Assembly: GCF_001553115.1 (NCBI RefSeq)
Contig: NZ_KQ960173.1
Span: forward strand, 1-64,000
Direction: 5' to 3'
Source of the DNA: Aedoeadaptatus coxii
GTDB taxonomy: Bacteria; Bacillota; Clostridia; Tissierellales; Peptoniphilaceae
Length of the DNA stretch: 64,000 nt
This document shows, piece by piece, positions 9,123-19,041 of the stretch (position 1 is the stretch's first letter; each line of letters opens with the position of its first letter). Under the pieces are notes generated by a model. That model saw nothing but the letters and a program-made list of their open reading frames with translations, was not told the origin of the DNA and searched no databases. The position numbers and the translations under genes were made by a program.

Positions 9123-12100
9123 TTACTCGTATTCTTCCTCTTCGTCTTCTTCTTGCGTAAAGCCTTGCGGAATGTCATCGCCGGAGATTTTCTTAATCCC
9201 CGCAAGAACATTGACACTGCTCTTGCCTTCGATCAATTCTCCCGCATCTTCTCCGTCGATCTTGCCGTCCATGCTGTCTAAGTGGTTTAAGTCGTCATCG
9301 TCGGTAGAAAGGTCGACCGGGTTTTCGTCTTCGTCCAATACTTGGATTTCAAGGGCCAGTGCTTCCAGCTCTTTAATAAGAACTTTAAAGGATTCGGGAA
9401 TGCCCGGTTGAGGAATGTTTTCCCCTTTGACGATGGCTTCGTAGGTTTTAACACGGCCTACGATATCGTCGGATTTTACCGTCAGCATTTCTTGAAGGGT
9501 GTGGCTCGCACCGTAAGCTTCCAGTGCCCACACTTCCATTTCCCCGAAACGTTGACCGCCGAATTGAGCACGACCGCCTAAAGGTTGTTGCGTTACCAAA
9601 GAGTAAGGACCTGTGGAACGGGAGTGGATCTTTTCATCGACCAAGTGGTGAAGTTTGAGCATGTACATATAACCCACCGTTACCGGGTGATCGAAGTCTT
9701 CGCCGGTTCTGCCGTCGCGAAGTTGTACTTTTCCGTCGGCAGAGTATCCCGCTTTTTCCAGAGTATCGAAAATATCCTGTTCGTTGGCGCCGTCAAATAC
9801 AGGCGTCGCCACGTGCCAGCCTAATTTCTTCGCCGCCAAGCCCAAGTGCACTTCGAGAACTTGTCCCAAGTTCATACGAGAAGGTACACCCAAGGGGTTC
9901 AACACGATTTGAATGGGACGGCCGTCGGGCATGTAGGGCATGTCTTCTTTCGGAAGCACTCTCGAAATAACCCCTTTGTTCCCGTGGCGACCGCACATTT
10001 TATCGCCTACTTGAATTTTACGTTTCGTCGCAATAAAGACGCGCACCATTTCGTTAACGCCCGGTTGCAACTCGTCGCCATCGGCGCGGCTGAACACTTT
10101 GACGTCCACGACGATACCTGCTTCACCATGTGGCAAACGCAGGGAAGTATCGCGCACTTCTCTCGCTTTTTCACCGAAGATAGCACGTAAAAGTCTTTCT
10201 TCTGCGGAAAGTTCCGTTTCGCCCTTCGGCGTTACCTTGCCGACTAAGATGTCGCCGGGATTGACTTCCGCTCCGACGCGGATAATGCCGTTTTCATCTA
10301 AGTCTTTCAACATATCGTCGCCCACATTGGAAATGTCCCGGGTGATTTCTTCGGGTCCTAATTTCGTATCGCGCGCTTCCGATTCGTATTCTTCAATGTG
10401 AAGAGAGGTTAAGACGTCGTCAATAACGAGTTCTTCGTTAATGAGCATAGCGTCTTCATAGTTGTAGCCTTCCCAGTTCATGAAGGCGATTAATATATTT
10501 TTACCTAAGGCCATTTCACCGAGATCGGTAGAAGGTCCGTCGGCGATGACCTCGCCCCGTTTGACCTTTTGTCCTTCTTTTACAATAGGACGTTGATTGA
10601 TGGTGGTGCCTTGGTTGGCTTTTTCGAATTTATGGAGTCGGTATTCGATATCGTTCTTTTTGCTGTCCGGCGTAAGGACGATACGATTACTGCTGACCTT
10701 CGATACCGTTCCGTCTTCCGTTGCGATAACGCAGACGCCGGAATCTCTCGCCGCTTTATATTCGATACCCGTTGCCACAATAGGCGCTTCGGTCTTTAAT
10801 AAAGGCACCGCTTGACGCTGCATGTTGGAACCCATGAGCGCGCGGTTAGCATCGTCGTTTTCCAAGAAAGGAATCATACTGGTACCGACAGCGACAATTT
10901 GTTGCGGCGAAACGTCCATGTAGCTAATGTCTTCACGTTTGTAAACGTCGACGGCACCGCCATAACCACGGGCAATAACACGACTGTTAATGAAGTGTCC
11001 GTTTTCGTCCAGCTTTTCATCCGCCTGTGCAATGATGTTTTCATCTTCCACGTCAGCGGTAATGTATTCGACTTGATCCGTTACTTTACCTTCCCCTTTA
11101 ATGACCTTGCGATAAGGCGCTTCAATAAAGCCGTATTCATTGATGCGGGCAAAGGTGGTAAGGGAGGTAATCAAACCGATATTCGGACCTTCCGGCGTCT
11201 CGATGGGGCACATACGTCCGTAGTGGGAATTGTGCACGTCGCGGACTTCCATGCCGGCACGATCACGAGAAAGACCGCCGGGTCCAAGTGCCGAGAGACG
11301 GCGTTTGTGGGTCAGCTCGGACAAAGGATTGTTTTGATCCATAAATTGGGAAAGCTGAGAAGATCCGAAAAATTCCTTAATCGCCGCCGTTACCGGGCGA
11401 ATGTTAATAAGGGATTGCGGCGTAGCGCCGTCGGGATCTTGAACCGCCATACGTTCGCGGATGACGCGTTCCATACGAGTTAAGCCGATTCTAAATTGAT
11501 TTTGTAAAAGCTCGCCGACGGAGCGAATGCGACGATTTCCCAAATGGTCGATGTCGTCGGTTTTGCCGATGCCGTAGAACAAGTTAAATTCGTAGTTTAC
11601 GGCAGCCAAAATATCATCGATTAAAATATGCTTCGGCGTCAGCTCTTTATAATGTAATTTTATGCGCGCTAAAAGCTCTTCTCCTTCGTATTCGTCGAGA
11701 AGTTCCTGTAAGCGGGGCAGGTAAATTTTTTCTTTAAAGCCGAGGGCTTCAAAGTCGATGTCTAAATCCAAGCTGTCGGTGTCGACGAAATTATTGCCGA
11801 TCAAGACAATGTTTTTCTTTTCCCCTAATTCATTGGGATCGTCGATGACAATTTCGACGCGATTAATACCGGCATTTTCAATGGCCACGGCTTCTTCGCG
11901 ACTTACGCGATCGCCGGCTTTACCCATGATTTCGCCGGTTTCCCCGTCGATAACATCTTCTGCCAACACTTGATTTTGCAGACGTTCACGAAGGGCGAGC
12001 TTTTTGTTGAATTTATAGCGGCCCACCTTCGCCATATCGTAACGACGCGCATCGAAAAACATGTTTTCGAATAATGACTGCGCACTTTCGATCGTCGGCG

Positions 12101-12830
12101 GTTCACCGGGACGCAATTTCTTGTAAATTTCAAGAAGCGCCTCTTGTTTGTTGCTGGTTTGATCTTTTTCAAAAACCTTGAGCAATTCTTCCGATTCGCC
12201 CATTAAGCGCGTAATCTCCAAATTGGATTCGACACCAATGGCGCGAAGCAAAATGGTAATGGGGATTTTACGCGTACGGTCGATACGAACATTGACCACG
12301 CCTTGGGCATCGGTTTCAAATTCGAGCCACGCACCGCGATTGGGAATGAGCGTCGCCGAGTATAATCTTTTACCGGTCTTATCGAACTCTTCCTTATAGT
12401 AAGCCCCCGGCGAGCGAACCAATTGACTGACGACGACACGTTCCGCGCCGTTAATGACGAAGGTTCCCGTGTCGCTCATAAGGGGCAAATCGCCCATAAA
12501 CACTTCTTGTTCTTTCACTTCGCCGGTTTCGGTATTGATTAATCGCACCTTTACCTTTAGCGGCGCCGAATAGTTTGTGTCTTTTTCCTTCGCTTCCTCA
12601 AAGTCGTACTTCTTTTCTTCCGAAACATAGTAATCGACAAATTCGAGGATTAAATTCCCCGCGAAGTCTTCAATCGGCGAAATATCTCGGAATACTTCAC
12701 CGAGGCCTTCGTCGATGAGCCATTTGAAAGAATCTGTTTGAACACCTAACAGATTCGGTATTTCCAAAACATCGTCGATTCTGGAATAGCTCATTCTCTC
12801 CCGTCTACCGTATTGAACAGGATGTACCAT
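9123..12830 (-). CDS. rpoB: RNA polymerase subunit beta
   Basis: A 1235-residue subunit that forms the catalytic core with beta'. The rifampicin-binding block [20 protein letters not shown] and the following [13 protein letters not shown] carry the wild-type residues at the common resistance positions, so a rifampicin-sensitive enzyme is expected. The start [20 protein letters not shown] is usual for the family and has a GGGGTGAGG ribosome binding site. The acidic C-terminus (EDEEEEYE) is a lineage feature. It is separated from rplJL, its usual upstream neighbours, by about 12 kb. Confidence 0.99.
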   Translation of the reverse strand: MVHPVQYGRRERMSYSRIDDVLEIPNLLGVQTDSFKWLIDEGLGEVFRDISPIEDFAGNLILEFVDYYVSEEKKYDFEEAKEKDTNYSAPLKVKVRLINTETGEVKEQEVFMGDLPLMSDTGTFVINGAERVVVSQLVRSPGAYYKEEFDKTGKRLYSATLIPNRGAWLEFETDAQGVVNVRIDRTRKIPITILLRAIGVESNLEITRLMGESEELLKVFEKDQTSNKQEALLEIYKKLRPGEPPTIESAQSLFENMFFDARRYDMAKVGRYKFNKKLALRERLQNQVLAEDVIDGETGEIMGKAGDRVSREEAVAIENAGINRVEIVIDDPNELGEKKNIVLIGNNFVDTDSLDLDIDFEALGFKEKIYLPRLQELLDEYEGEELLARIKLHYKELTPKHILIDDILAAVNYEFNLFYGIGKTDDIDHLGNRRIRSVGELLQNQFRIGLTRMERVIRERMAVQDPDGATPQSLINIRPVTAAIKEFFGSSQLSQFMDQNNPLSELTHKRRLSALGPGGLSRDRAGMEVRDVHNSHYGRMCPIETPEGPNIGLITSLTTFARINEYGFIEAPYRKVIKGEGKVTDQVEYITADVEDENIIAQADEKLDENGHFINSRVIARGYGGAVDVYKREDISYMDVSPQQIVAVGTSMIPFLENDDANRALMGSNMQRQAVPLLKTEAPIVATGIEYKAARDSGVCVIATEDGTVSKVSSNRIVLTPDSKKNDIEYRLHKFEKANQGTTINQRPIVKEGQKVKRGEVIADGPSTDLGEMALGKNILIAFMNWEGYNYEDAMLINEELVIDDVLTSLHIEEYESEARDTKLGPEEITRDISNVGDDMLKDLDENGIIRVGAEVNPGDILVGKVTPKGETELSAEERLLRAIFGEKAREVRDTSLRLPHGEAGIVVDVKVFSRADGDELQPGVNEMVRVFIATKRKIQVGDKMCGRHGNKGVISRVLPKEDMPYMPDGRPIQIVLNPLGVPSRMNLGQVLEVHLGLAAKKLGWHVATPVFDGANEQDIFDTLEKAGYSADGKVQLRDGRTGEDFDHPVTVGYMYMLKLHHLVDEKIHSRSTGPYSLVTQQPLGGRAQFGGQRFGEMEVWALEAYGASHTLQEMLTVKSDDIVGRVKTYEAIVKGENIPQPGIPESFKVLIKELEALALEIQVLDEDENPVDLSTDDDDLNHLDSMDGKIDGEDAGELIEGKSSVNVLAGIKKISGDDIPQGFTQEEDEEEEYE

Positions 12831-12982
12831 CTAAATTCCTCACCCCTTAAGTTCTCTCGAAAAATAAAAAATGTATGTGTAAATATTAACTTACGAGCTC
12901 TCTCCAAGTAACTTACATATACATTATCTTCCGTAACTGCGCTTTCGTTTCCTTATAACTTTTTAATATTATGCAATTTATT

Positions 12983-13011
12983 ATATTAACACGAGACACG
13001 GTTCAGTGCAA
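12983..13011 (-). promoter_or_regulatory. candidate promoter of rpoBC
   Basis: On the minus strand TTGCAC, a 17-base spacer and TAATAT; a perfect TATAAT starts 3 bases further on. It abuts the stop codon of the VanW gene and leaves a leader of about 145 bases before rpoB. No terminator was seen between the VanW gene and this point. Confidence 0.5.
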
Positions 13012-13014
13012 GGA

Positions 13015-14367
13015 TTAATCTGAAATTCCCTTTAAATACTTTCCGTCTACCGGCGTATAACGGGAGGTGTTGGCCAATTCCCTTTTAATCTCCCGATTTC
13101 CCTGCTTATAAACTTTATAGGTTTTATAAAAAGAACCGTCTTCTCGCTTTTGAACGACCTTAACCTCGCCTTTTTTAAGCTCCGGCGTATTCTGCCAATT
13201 TTCTCCGGCAGGAATAGTTCTAATCCGCTCGGGCAAAAGATCGATGACGTATGGTTTTTCGGCGCCATGGCCGAAGATCGTGCACACCACGTGGTGGCCG
13301 TCCGCTTTCGTATCGATATAAATCGGCGTTTGGTAGGGATTTGTAAAAATAAAATCCTTGTACCCGTCGCTTACGGCGCAGTCCGTTCCCTCCGCCGCAT
13401 AGTCCACGGGTTTGGAATGGTTGTGGCGGGATAAAATGTTGAGGTTCGCCCGCACCGCCGCATTGTACATGGTGGTGGATACTTGGCATACACCACCGCC
13501 TACCCCTTTTGTTTCGATACCTGCAGAAATAGTTTCCCCTTCGACAAAGCCGTTTTCTTTCGTAATGCCGCCAATGGTTTCCAAAAAGGAAAGCCGCTCG
13601 CCGGGTTGTAAAACGATACGCCTAAAAAAGGATGCGCCGCGCTCTACATTGACGGCGCGATTTTTGTCGCCGGGATTGTAATCTGTGCTCCATGTGGCGA
13701 GCACGGTATCGATTCCCCGAAGGGCCTCTGCCGACACGGCAGGCGATACTTTTTCCACCTTTACTTCCACCGGCTTGTCGATTCCCTTTGAAAGGGAAAG
13801 GGCGGCGTCCTCAAGATTGATGCCCTCGCCCACTTCGCCGTTTTCCACGACGACTTTCCCTCCCCGCAAAAAGACGCGGGCAGGTTTTGCTCCCTCGTAC
13901 AGTGTTCCATTTAAGGTTTGGAGTCCTTTTAAAAGAGCCGCCTTGTCCACAGAAAGGGGAACGTCTACCTTTTCTCTTGTGACGGCGATCAAAGGCCGTT
14001 TTATAAAGGGTATCTTGCGGCTCGTGGCCACGGCCTCTTTCGCCACCGCTTCCGGTGAAAAAGACAGCCCGAGCATGCCGGCGCTCGTCTTTCCCTTGCA
14101 CTTGCCGTGGGTCAACACCACGTCCTGATTTTTAAAACTGTCTTGCGCTTTTTCAAGCTTTTTCTTCGCAGACTCTTCTGTTAAAAAGCCCAACTTCACC
14201 CCTTCGTACTGAATGCCCGGGCTAATACGCCCCGTTAGCGGCACGCACGCCACGGCAATAGAAAGGACGATGATGATAGATAGGATCCCGCCCAATTGTT
14301 TGATTCTTTTTTTCCGCACAAGTTGCTGTCGCTTACGATTTCGTAAATCAAAATAATTTTTAGCCAT
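13015..14367 (-). CDS. VanW family protein with N-terminal anchor and peptidoglycan-binding-like domain
   Basis: A 450-residue protein with a basic N-terminus and one membrane segment at about residues 27-45, then a PG_binding_4-like region and a VanW domain at about 230-370, which includes GGVCQVSTTMYNAA and LSRHNHSKPVDY. The C-terminus (VKVVQKREDGSFYKTYKVYK) looks like a short G5-like strand region. It resembles Bacillus YoaR. The function is unproven; the architecture suggests a membrane-anchored cell-wall protein, and it is not evidence of vancomycin resistance. It overlaps nth by 8 bases in a queG-nth-VanW operon. Confidence 0.85.
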   Translation of the reverse strand: MAKNYFDLRNRKRQQLVRKKRIKQLGGILSIIIVLSIAVACVPLTGRISPGIQYEGVKLGFLTEESAKKKLEKAQDSFKNQDVVLTHGKCKGKTSAGMLGLSFSPEAVAKEAVATSRKIPFIKRPLIAVTREKVDVPLSVDKAALLKGLQTLNGTLYEGAKPARVFLRGGKVVVENGEVGEGINLEDAALSLSKGIDKPVEVKVEKVSPAVSAEALRGIDTVLATWSTDYNPGDKNRAVNVERGASFFRRIVLQPGERLSFLETIGGITKENGFVEGETISAGIETKGVGGGVCQVSTTMYNAAVRANLNILSRHNHSKPVDYAAEGTDCAVSDGYKDFIFTNPYQTPIYIDTKADGHHVVCTIFGHGAEKPYVIDLLPERIRTIPAGENWQNTPELKKGEVKVVQKREDGSFYKTYKVYKQGNREIKRELANTSRYTPVDGKYLKGISD

Positions 14368-15007
14368 TGGCTACCTCGCCTTGATAGTTTTTGCAATAGA
14401 TCGTCAAAGGGCATTCCTCGCAAAGGGGGTTTTGCGCCTTGCAAATGCGCCGTCCTAAGAAAATAAGGAGATGATGGCCTTTGCTCCAACAACTTTCCGG
14501 CCAAATGTCCATCAATTGCTTTTCCGTCCCATCGACATTTTTTGCATCGGCAAGCCCCAGGCGATTGGACACGCGAAACACATGGGTGTCCACGGCGATG
14601 GCGGGAATGTTCAATACATTAGATGCCACCACATTGGCCGTCTTACGCCCTACACCGGGAAGGGTCATTAAGCCTTCGATGGTATCGGGAATGTCGCCGT
14701 GGTAGCGATCTAAAATAATTCGCGACGCCGCTAAAATGTTTTTCGCCTTGTTTCGATAGACGCCGCAACTGTGTACGTAATCTTCCATTTCCTTTTGTGA
14801 AAGGGTCACCATTTTTTCCGGCGTATTGTAATTTTCAAAGAGCACCTTCGTCACTTTGTTGACCCGAACATCGGTACATTGGGCGGAAAGAATGGTCGCC
14901 ACTAAAAGTTCATACGGCGTCGTATAATTCAATTCCGCACGGGCATCGGGAAATGTTTCCTCTAAAATATCATAGACCTTTAAGGCGTCGTCACGTGTCA
15001 TTTGCAT
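14360..15007 (-). CDS. nth: endonuclease III
   Basis: A 215-residue base-excision glycosylase and AP lyase that removes oxidised pyrimidines. It shows the helix-hairpin-helix LPGVGRKTA with the catalytic lysine, the catalytic aspartate in AVDTHVFRVSNR, and the 4Fe-4S ligands as C-x6-C-x2-C-x5-C near the C-terminus. I chose the ATG at 15007 (MQMTRDDA). The frame stays open upstream but that extension lies inside queG and matches no family sequence. The start is 2 bases after the queG stop. Confidence 0.96.
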   Translation of the reverse strand: MQMTRDDALKVYDILEETFPDARAELNYTTPYELLVATILSAQCTDVRVNKVTKVLFENYNTPEKMVTLSQKEMEDYVHSCGVYRNKAKNILAASRIILDRYHGDIPDTIEGLMTLPGVGRKTANVVASNVLNIPAIAVDTHVFRVSNRLGLADAKNVDGTEKQLMDIWPESCWSKGHHLLIFLGRRICKAQNPLCEECPLTIYCKNYQGEVANG

Positions 15008-15009
15008 GC

Positions 15010-15918
15010 TTATTCTCTGTCCTTCCCAAAATAATCGTCGATGTAATCGGCGTTTTTCTTCCATTGTTTCGCTCCGCGCCACGAACCGCTTAAATGGCCG
15101 AAGCTTTCTTTAAATGTACGATTACTCGTTTCCCGAATCGCATCGAGGGAGATGTGCTCGACGGGATCTTCCACTTGAAATGTATGCTCGATCCCCTGAT
15201 TTTTAGGGCATACAATTTGGCATTGATCGCAACCGTAAAGCCAATCGCCCATAATGTGCTTCTCTCTTTCGGTGAGCTCCCCTCGCTTTTGCGTAATCCA
15301 CGAGCGACACCGTCGGGGATCGACGATCCCTTCTTTTGAAAGGGCACCTCCCGGACAAGCGCTCACACATTTCATACAGTCTCCACACTTTTTTTCAGAT
15401 ACTTTGATTTCGCCGCCGGGGAGATTGGTGACTAAGAGACCGATACCTACATAGCTTCCCAAGGTATCGTGAATAAAGAGGCCGTTACGGCCTAAAAAGC
15501 CTTTCCCCGTCAGTTCCGCAAAGCCCCGTTCATATAATGGACCCGTGTCTACTTGTAAGTAACTTTCCAGTTCGGGATATTCTTCTTTTAACGCCTGCTC
15601 TAACCTGCGAAGTTTTTCTCCCAGTAAATGATGGTAATCTCGATCGCGGGATACGCCGGCTAAACGGCCATAGCCCGGCTTCGCCTCCGGCATTTTCTCC
15701 GCAAAAGGCGTCTGCTCGAAAGCGACGACAATCGAGCGCGCCGAAGGGAGCACGCAGCGCGGATCGATGCGCTCGTTAACGGAGTCCGGCTCAATGGGCA
15801 GGCGACGCCCGTTTTTTTCCCGCTGTTCAAAAATCGCCTTCATCTCGTGAAGAGCCACTGCCGGAATATGGGCTACATCGTGGAAACCTATTCTATTTTT
15901 TATAGCTTCTATTTCCAT
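15010..15918 (-). CDS. queG: epoxyqueuosine reductase, short form
   Basis: A 302-residue enzyme that reduces epoxyqueuosine to queuosine in the wobble position of tRNA with a cobalamin cofactor. The likely catalytic aspartate is in QVDTGP (D124). Two 4Fe-4S clusters are evident: C178, C181, C184 and C188, with C204, C230, C233 and C237. The C-terminal HEAT-like extension of the 380-residue form is absent, as in many Bacillota. It is the first gene of the queG-nth-VanW operon. Its start codon lies within the divergent rodA promoter region. Confidence 0.94.
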   Translation of the reverse strand: MEIEAIKNRIGFHDVAHIPAVALHEMKAIFEQREKNGRRLPIEPDSVNERIDPRCVLPSARSIVVAFEQTPFAEKMPEAKPGYGRLAGVSRDRDYHHLLGEKLRRLEQALKEEYPELESYLQVDTGPLYERGFAELTGKGFLGRNGLFIHDTLGSYVGIGLLVTNLPGGEIKVSEKKCGDCMKCVSACPGGALSKEGIVDPRRCRSWITQKRGELTEREKHIMGDWLYGCDQCQIVCPKNQGIEHTFQVEDPVEHISLDAIRETSNRTFKESFGHLSGSWRGAKQWKKNADYIDDYFGKDRE

Positions 15919-15945
15919 TGGCTCTTCCTTTCGTTATTGTATAAT
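15918..15945 (+). promoter_or_regulatory. promoter of rodA
   Basis: TTGGCT, a 16-base spacer and a perfect TATAAT, about 33 bases ahead of the rodA start. The -35 box overlaps the queG start codon on the other strand. Confidence 0.65.
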
Positions 15946-15978
15946 AGTATCATATTCTAATCTTACAAAGGAGAGGCT

Positions 15979-17220
15979 ATGAAAAACCCTTTTAATCGCG
16001 AACCATTGGAGCGGCTGCTGTCGCACTTCCATTTTGATTTCAATAAACGAAACATCGACATGACCCTGGTCTTGGCCGTCGTCGCCGTAACCGTACTGGG
16101 TTTCGTCGTCTTATCGTCTGCCACATTAACCTACGGCAATCGCCCCTATTTAATTAAACAGCTCGTCGCCACCTTACTGGGCGCAGGCATCGCCTTTGGG
16201 CTAATGGTCGTCGATTATCGTATTTGGAAAACCTATTATCCCTTTCTATACTTACTGAGCGTGGTGCTTCTTGCCGCCACTCTACTCTTCGGCCACGGCG
16301 ATACCACCTGGGGATCCAAAAGCTGGCTTTCCATCGGCCCCATTAACTTTCAGCCGGCGGAATTCGTAAAAATCTTTCTCGTCATTTGTCTCGCCGCCTA
16401 TTTAGACGAGCACGGCCACAAATTAAACGATCCGAAAGAATTAATTAAAACCCTCGCCTTCGCAGGTTTCCCCGTCGGGCTTATTATGCTTCAGCCCGAC
16501 TTCGGAACGGCCATGGTGTTTTTGTTTTTTATCGCCATTATGCTTTTCTTTACGAATTTGGATTGGAAATACATTTTCGGCGCATTAGGTGCCGTCGTTC
16601 TATCCCTTCCCGTACTTTACGCCCGCCTGGACGATTACCAAAAAGACAGAATCCTAAACTTTTTAAAGCCCGATGCCAATACCAGCGGCAGCGGCTATCA
16701 AGCCTACGAAGGGCGCATTGCCATTGGCGACGGCCGCTTCTTCGGGCGAGGACTCTATAAAGGGCCTCAAACCCAATTTAATTTCGTTCCTACAAAAGAA
16801 ACAGACTTTATCTTCCCCGTCCTCGTGGAAGAATTAGGCTTTGTCGGAGGCAGCCTTTTAATTTTCCTCTACGGCCTTATTTTTTACCGACTGATTTCCC
16901 TTTCAAAAATCGCAAAAGATAAAATGGGCGAGCTCATGATTTTAGGTTTTCTCGGCATTCTATTTATTCACGTGTGGGAAAACATGGGCATGACGCTGGG
17001 CCTTATGCCCGTTACGGGGATTCCCCTTCCCTTTATAAGTTACGGTGGCACGTTCCAAATGGTAAACCTGGCGACCATCGGCCTTTGTTTAAGCGTGCGC
17101 TACCACCGTACGAGCCGCGCTTCTTTTGAAAACTTACCCAATTACTGGGAAAAAATCACCGATCGCATCGCCGAATTTCAACAGGAACAACTCCACAAAG
17201 AACGTTCCAGGCGCTCGTAA
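15979..17220 (+). CDS. rodA: RodA/FtsW family peptidoglycan polymerase
   Basis: A 413-residue membrane protein of the SEDS family, about ten transmembrane segments, which polymerises lipid II into glycan strands with a partner class B penicillin-binding protein. Family blocks seen are KSWLSIGPINFQPAEF, LMLQPDFGTAMV-like (IMLQPDFGTAMVF), FVPTKETDFIFPV and GLMPVTGIPLPFISYGG. The start is supported by AAAGGAG. No PBP partner is adjacent, so RodA (elongation) versus FtsW (division) is decided only by overall resemblance to RodA. Confidence 0.85.
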   Translation: MKNPFNREPLERLLSHFHFDFNKRNIDMTLVLAVVAVTVLGFVVLSSATLTYGNRPYLIKQLVATLLGAGIAFGLMVVDYRIWKTYYPFLYLLSVVLLAATLLFGHGDTTWGSKSWLSIGPINFQPAEFVKIFLVICLAAYLDEHGHKLNDPKELIKTLAFAGFPVGLIMLQPDFGTAMVFLFFIAIMLFFTNLDWKYIFGALGAVVLSLPVLYARLDDYQKDRILNFLKPDANTSGSGYQAYEGRIAIGDGRFFGRGLYKGPQTQFNFVPTKETDFIFPVLVEELGFVGGSLLIFLYGLIFYRLISLSKIAKDKMGELMILGFLGILFIHVWENMGMTLGLMPVTGIPLPFISYGGTFQMVNLATIGLCLSVRYHRTSRASFENLPNYWEKITDRIAEFQQEQLHKERSRRS

Positions 17221-17286
17221 TAAACGATCCGCAATTCCATTTTTATTAAAAAACCATAAATTTGGCGTTTTTCAATCATTCTATGG

Positions 17287-17400
17287 TATAATAGCCGAGT
17301 TATCGCCCTTTAAGAAAGTTTTCGCTTAATAGGGTTTCTTCAGGAAGTTAAGGCTTAAATTAACGAAAGAATGGCAATTCTCGGCATTTTAATGTATAAT
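17287..17400 (+). promoter_or_regulatory. two candidate -10 boxes ahead of rplY
   Basis: Perfect TATAAT boxes lie at 17287-17292 and 17395-17400. Neither has a strong -35 box. The downstream one would give a leader of about 25 bases before the L25 start; the upstream one a leader of about 130 bases. Nothing else was recognised in the 210-base gap after rodA. Confidence 0.4.
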
Positions 17401-17430
17401 ATGTTGTTGATTAGACGAAGGAGGAGACTA

Positions 17431-18075
17431 ATGAAAACAATCCATTTAAATTTACAAAAACGCGAGGAGCTCGGCACATCCGGCGCTAAAAAAGTCAGAG
17501 CAAAAGGTTTGGTTCCCGGCGTATTCTACGCTGAAAACGAAGAACCTGTAGCTGTAGCGGCAAAAGCCAACGAATTACAAAAAGTTGTCGAACAAGCCGG
17601 TACTTCCGCTCTTGTCGATATCGAACTCGACGGCAAAACCACTAAAATTCTTTTCAAGGAAATCCAAAACCATCCTTTCAAGAATCAAATTCTTCACTTT
17701 GACGCATACGGCGTAAACTTAAAAGAAAAACTCAGACTTTCCATTCCCGTCGTATTGGAAAACCGCGACGAAATTCACGCACAACCTTCCGTTCTCTTGC
17801 AATTGCTTGAAGAAGTTGAAGTTGAATGTCTACCTACAAACCTTCCCTCGGAAGCTCTCGTAGACGTACAAAACATGGAAATCGGCGACACCCTTACCGT
17901 AGCCGACCTCGACGTATCGTCCATCGAAGGTATCGACGTCTTAACTGACGCTGAAGAAGCTGTCGCATCTCTTCAAGAACCCAGAGAAGAAGCCATCGAA
18001 GAAGATGATGAAGCCGATGCAGCCGACGTTCCCACAGTTGGTGAAACTGAAGGCGAAGGCGAAGACGAAGAATAA
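17431..18075 (+). CDS. rplY: 50S ribosomal protein L25/general stress protein Ctc
   Basis: A 214-residue 5S rRNA-binding protein with an N-terminal L25 domain (residues 1-90: KREELGTSGAKKVRAKGLVPGVFY) and a C-terminal TL5 beta domain (KEKLRLSIPVVLENRDEI), ending in a long acidic tail rich in E and D. The start ATG at 17431 follows GGAGG; the frame is open further upstream but without a ribosome binding site. Single-gene unit ended by a terminator. Ctc members are often stress-induced; that is family knowledge, not seen here. Confidence 0.95.
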   Translation: MKTIHLNLQKREELGTSGAKKVRAKGLVPGVFYAENEEPVAVAAKANELQKVVEQAGTSALVDIELDGKTTKILFKEIQNHPFKNQILHFDAYGVNLKEKLRLSIPVVLENRDEIHAQPSVLLQLLEEVEVECLPTNLPSEALVDVQNMEIGDTLTVADLDVSSIEGIDVLTDAEEAVASLQEPREEAIEEDDEADAADVPTVGETEGEGEDEE

Positions 18076-18084
18076 TCTGCCATT

Positions 18085-18112
18085 AAAAGCTCTCCCGGGA
18101 GGGCTTTTTTTA
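18085..18112 (+). terminator. terminator of rplY
   Basis: AAGCTCTCC / GGAGGGCTT stem followed by a T run, about 10 bases after the stop codon. Confidence 0.9.
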
Positions 18113-18128
18113 TTGCCCTTTTTCCCAA

Positions 18129-18150
18129 CAAAAAACGCCCCCAAGGGGCG
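18129..18150 (-). terminator. terminator of the RibU gene
   Basis: On the minus strand CGCCCC / GGGGGCG stem followed by TTTTTT, 4 bases beyond the stop of the riboflavin transporter gene. Back to back with the rplY terminator. Confidence 0.85.
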
Positions 18151-18153
18151 CAT

Positions 18154-18765
18154 TTAGCGATGGAGTAAAGAACTTACCCGTTTGTAAAGGACGAGGGTCA
18201 CAATAGAGGTTATAAAGCCCTTCACGAGATTAAAGGGAACGATGCAATAGATCATTAAACTCCAAAGAGAGTTTACGCGAGACGATACGGCCCGCCCCAT
18301 TTCGATAATCGCTTCCATAGGCATGATTTTTCCGTACAAGGGAAAGACGACGAAGTAATTACTTAAAGTGGCAAATGCCGTCATACTGAGGACACCGATA
18401 AAAAGGCCGAGGACGGCGCCGCCATAGGTTCTATTGCGTCTATAAAAAGCGGACGCTGTCGACACCAAAAGAGCGCCTACAATAAAATTAGAAAATTCGC
18501 CGACGCCGCCTGTGGTCGTGCCTCGTACAAAAAAGATCAAAATGCATTTTATAAGTTCAATGGACGCGCCGACCAAGGGTCCCATGGCGAAGCCGCCGAT
18601 TAAGGCAGGCATATCCGAAATATCCAGCTTAATAAAAGGCGGCGCAATAAATGTAAGCGGAAACTCCAGATACATAAGTAAAAAAGCGATCACCGATAAA
18701 AGGGAGATCCGCGTTATATTTTTTGTCGAGTAACAAGACGCTGTTTTTTCTATGGGATTCATCAT
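18154..18765 (-). CDS. ribU: riboflavin ECF transporter S component
   Basis: A 203-residue protein with about six hydrophobic segments and the RibU-type block FIAPPFIKLDISDMPALIGG, followed by GPLVGASIELIKC. It captures riboflavin or flavins for uptake with a shared ECF ATPase module. The functional call is strongly supported by the FMN riboswitch directly upstream. Single gene, ended by its own terminator. The first two codons are both Met, and either could start. Confidence 0.94.
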   Translation of the reverse strand: MMNPIEKTASCYSTKNITRISLLSVIAFLLMYLEFPLTFIAPPFIKLDISDMPALIGGFAMGPLVGASIELIKCILIFFVRGTTTGGVGEFSNFIVGALLVSTASAFYRRNRTYGGAVLGLFIGVLSMTAFATLSNYFVVFPLYGKIMPMEAIIEMGRAVSSRVNSLWSLMIYCIVPFNLVKGFITSIVTLVLYKRVSSLLHR

Positions 18766-18785
18766 TTCCTCCTAATGCAGGGCAT

Positions 18786-18812
18786 AAAAAGAGCCCTCGA
18801 AAATAGGGCCTA
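18786..18812 (-). terminator. expression-platform terminator of the FMN riboswitch
   Basis: On the minus strand GCCCTATTTTCGAGGGC is followed by TCTTTTT, between the FMN aptamer and the ribU start. This is the off-state terminator expected for transcriptional attenuation. Confidence 0.9.
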
Positions 18813-18827
18813 CACATGAAAAAAGAC

Positions 18828-18938
18828 ATCTTCTTCCATCCGGACTGTCACCGTCGGTATTGGAGTTGCACCAATTCTGCCCTAAGGCCCGTGGACTTTA
18901 CCACCGATGAGGAATTTCACCTCGCCCTGAAGATCATT
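18828..18938 (-). ncRNA. FMN riboswitch (RFN element)
   Basis: On the minus strand the conserved RFN blocks are visible in order: GATCTTCAGGGC, AGGTGAAATTCC, the ATCGGTGGT and AAGTCCACG segments, and the closing GACAGTCCGGATGGAAGAAG. The aptamer binds FMN. The terminator at 18786-18812 lies between it and ribU, so flavin sufficiency should shut off the transporter. Confidence 0.97.
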
Positions 18939-18959
18939 TCTTAATTGATTTGTAATCTC

Positions 18960-18965
18960 ATTATA
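18960..18965 (-). promoter_or_regulatory. extended -10 promoter of the ribU leader
   Basis: On the minus strand TGATATAAT gives a perfect -10 with the TGn extension, about 20 bases before the FMN aptamer. No good -35 is present, which fits an extended -10 promoter. Confidence 0.65.
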
Positions 18966-18995
18966 TCACAAGCTTACACGAGAAAAAAGCATATT

Positions 18996-19020
18996 AAAAA
19001 GAGCCCCGCAGGGCTCTTTT
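18996..19020 (-). terminator. terminator of purC
   Basis: On the minus strand AAGAGCCCTGC / GGGGCTCTTTTT stem-loop with a T run, about 20 bases after the purC stop. Confidence 0.9.
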
Positions 19021-19041
19021 GATTATTTCGAAAACAGTTTA

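Noticed and set aside
11220-11420. Rifampicin resistance substitutions in rpoB, and streptomycin ones in rpsL
   Set aside because: The common resistance positions in both proteins carry wild-type residues.
10812-11483. A 223-codon plus-strand frame opposite rpoB
   Set aside because: Antisense shadow of a highly conserved gene, with no ribosome binding site or recognisable domain. The same holds for 483-1064 opposite fusA.
13015-14367. Vancomycin resistance because of the VanW domain
   Set aside because: VanW domains are common in ordinary wall proteins of Bacillota; no vanHAX-type ligase or dehydrogenase genes are present.
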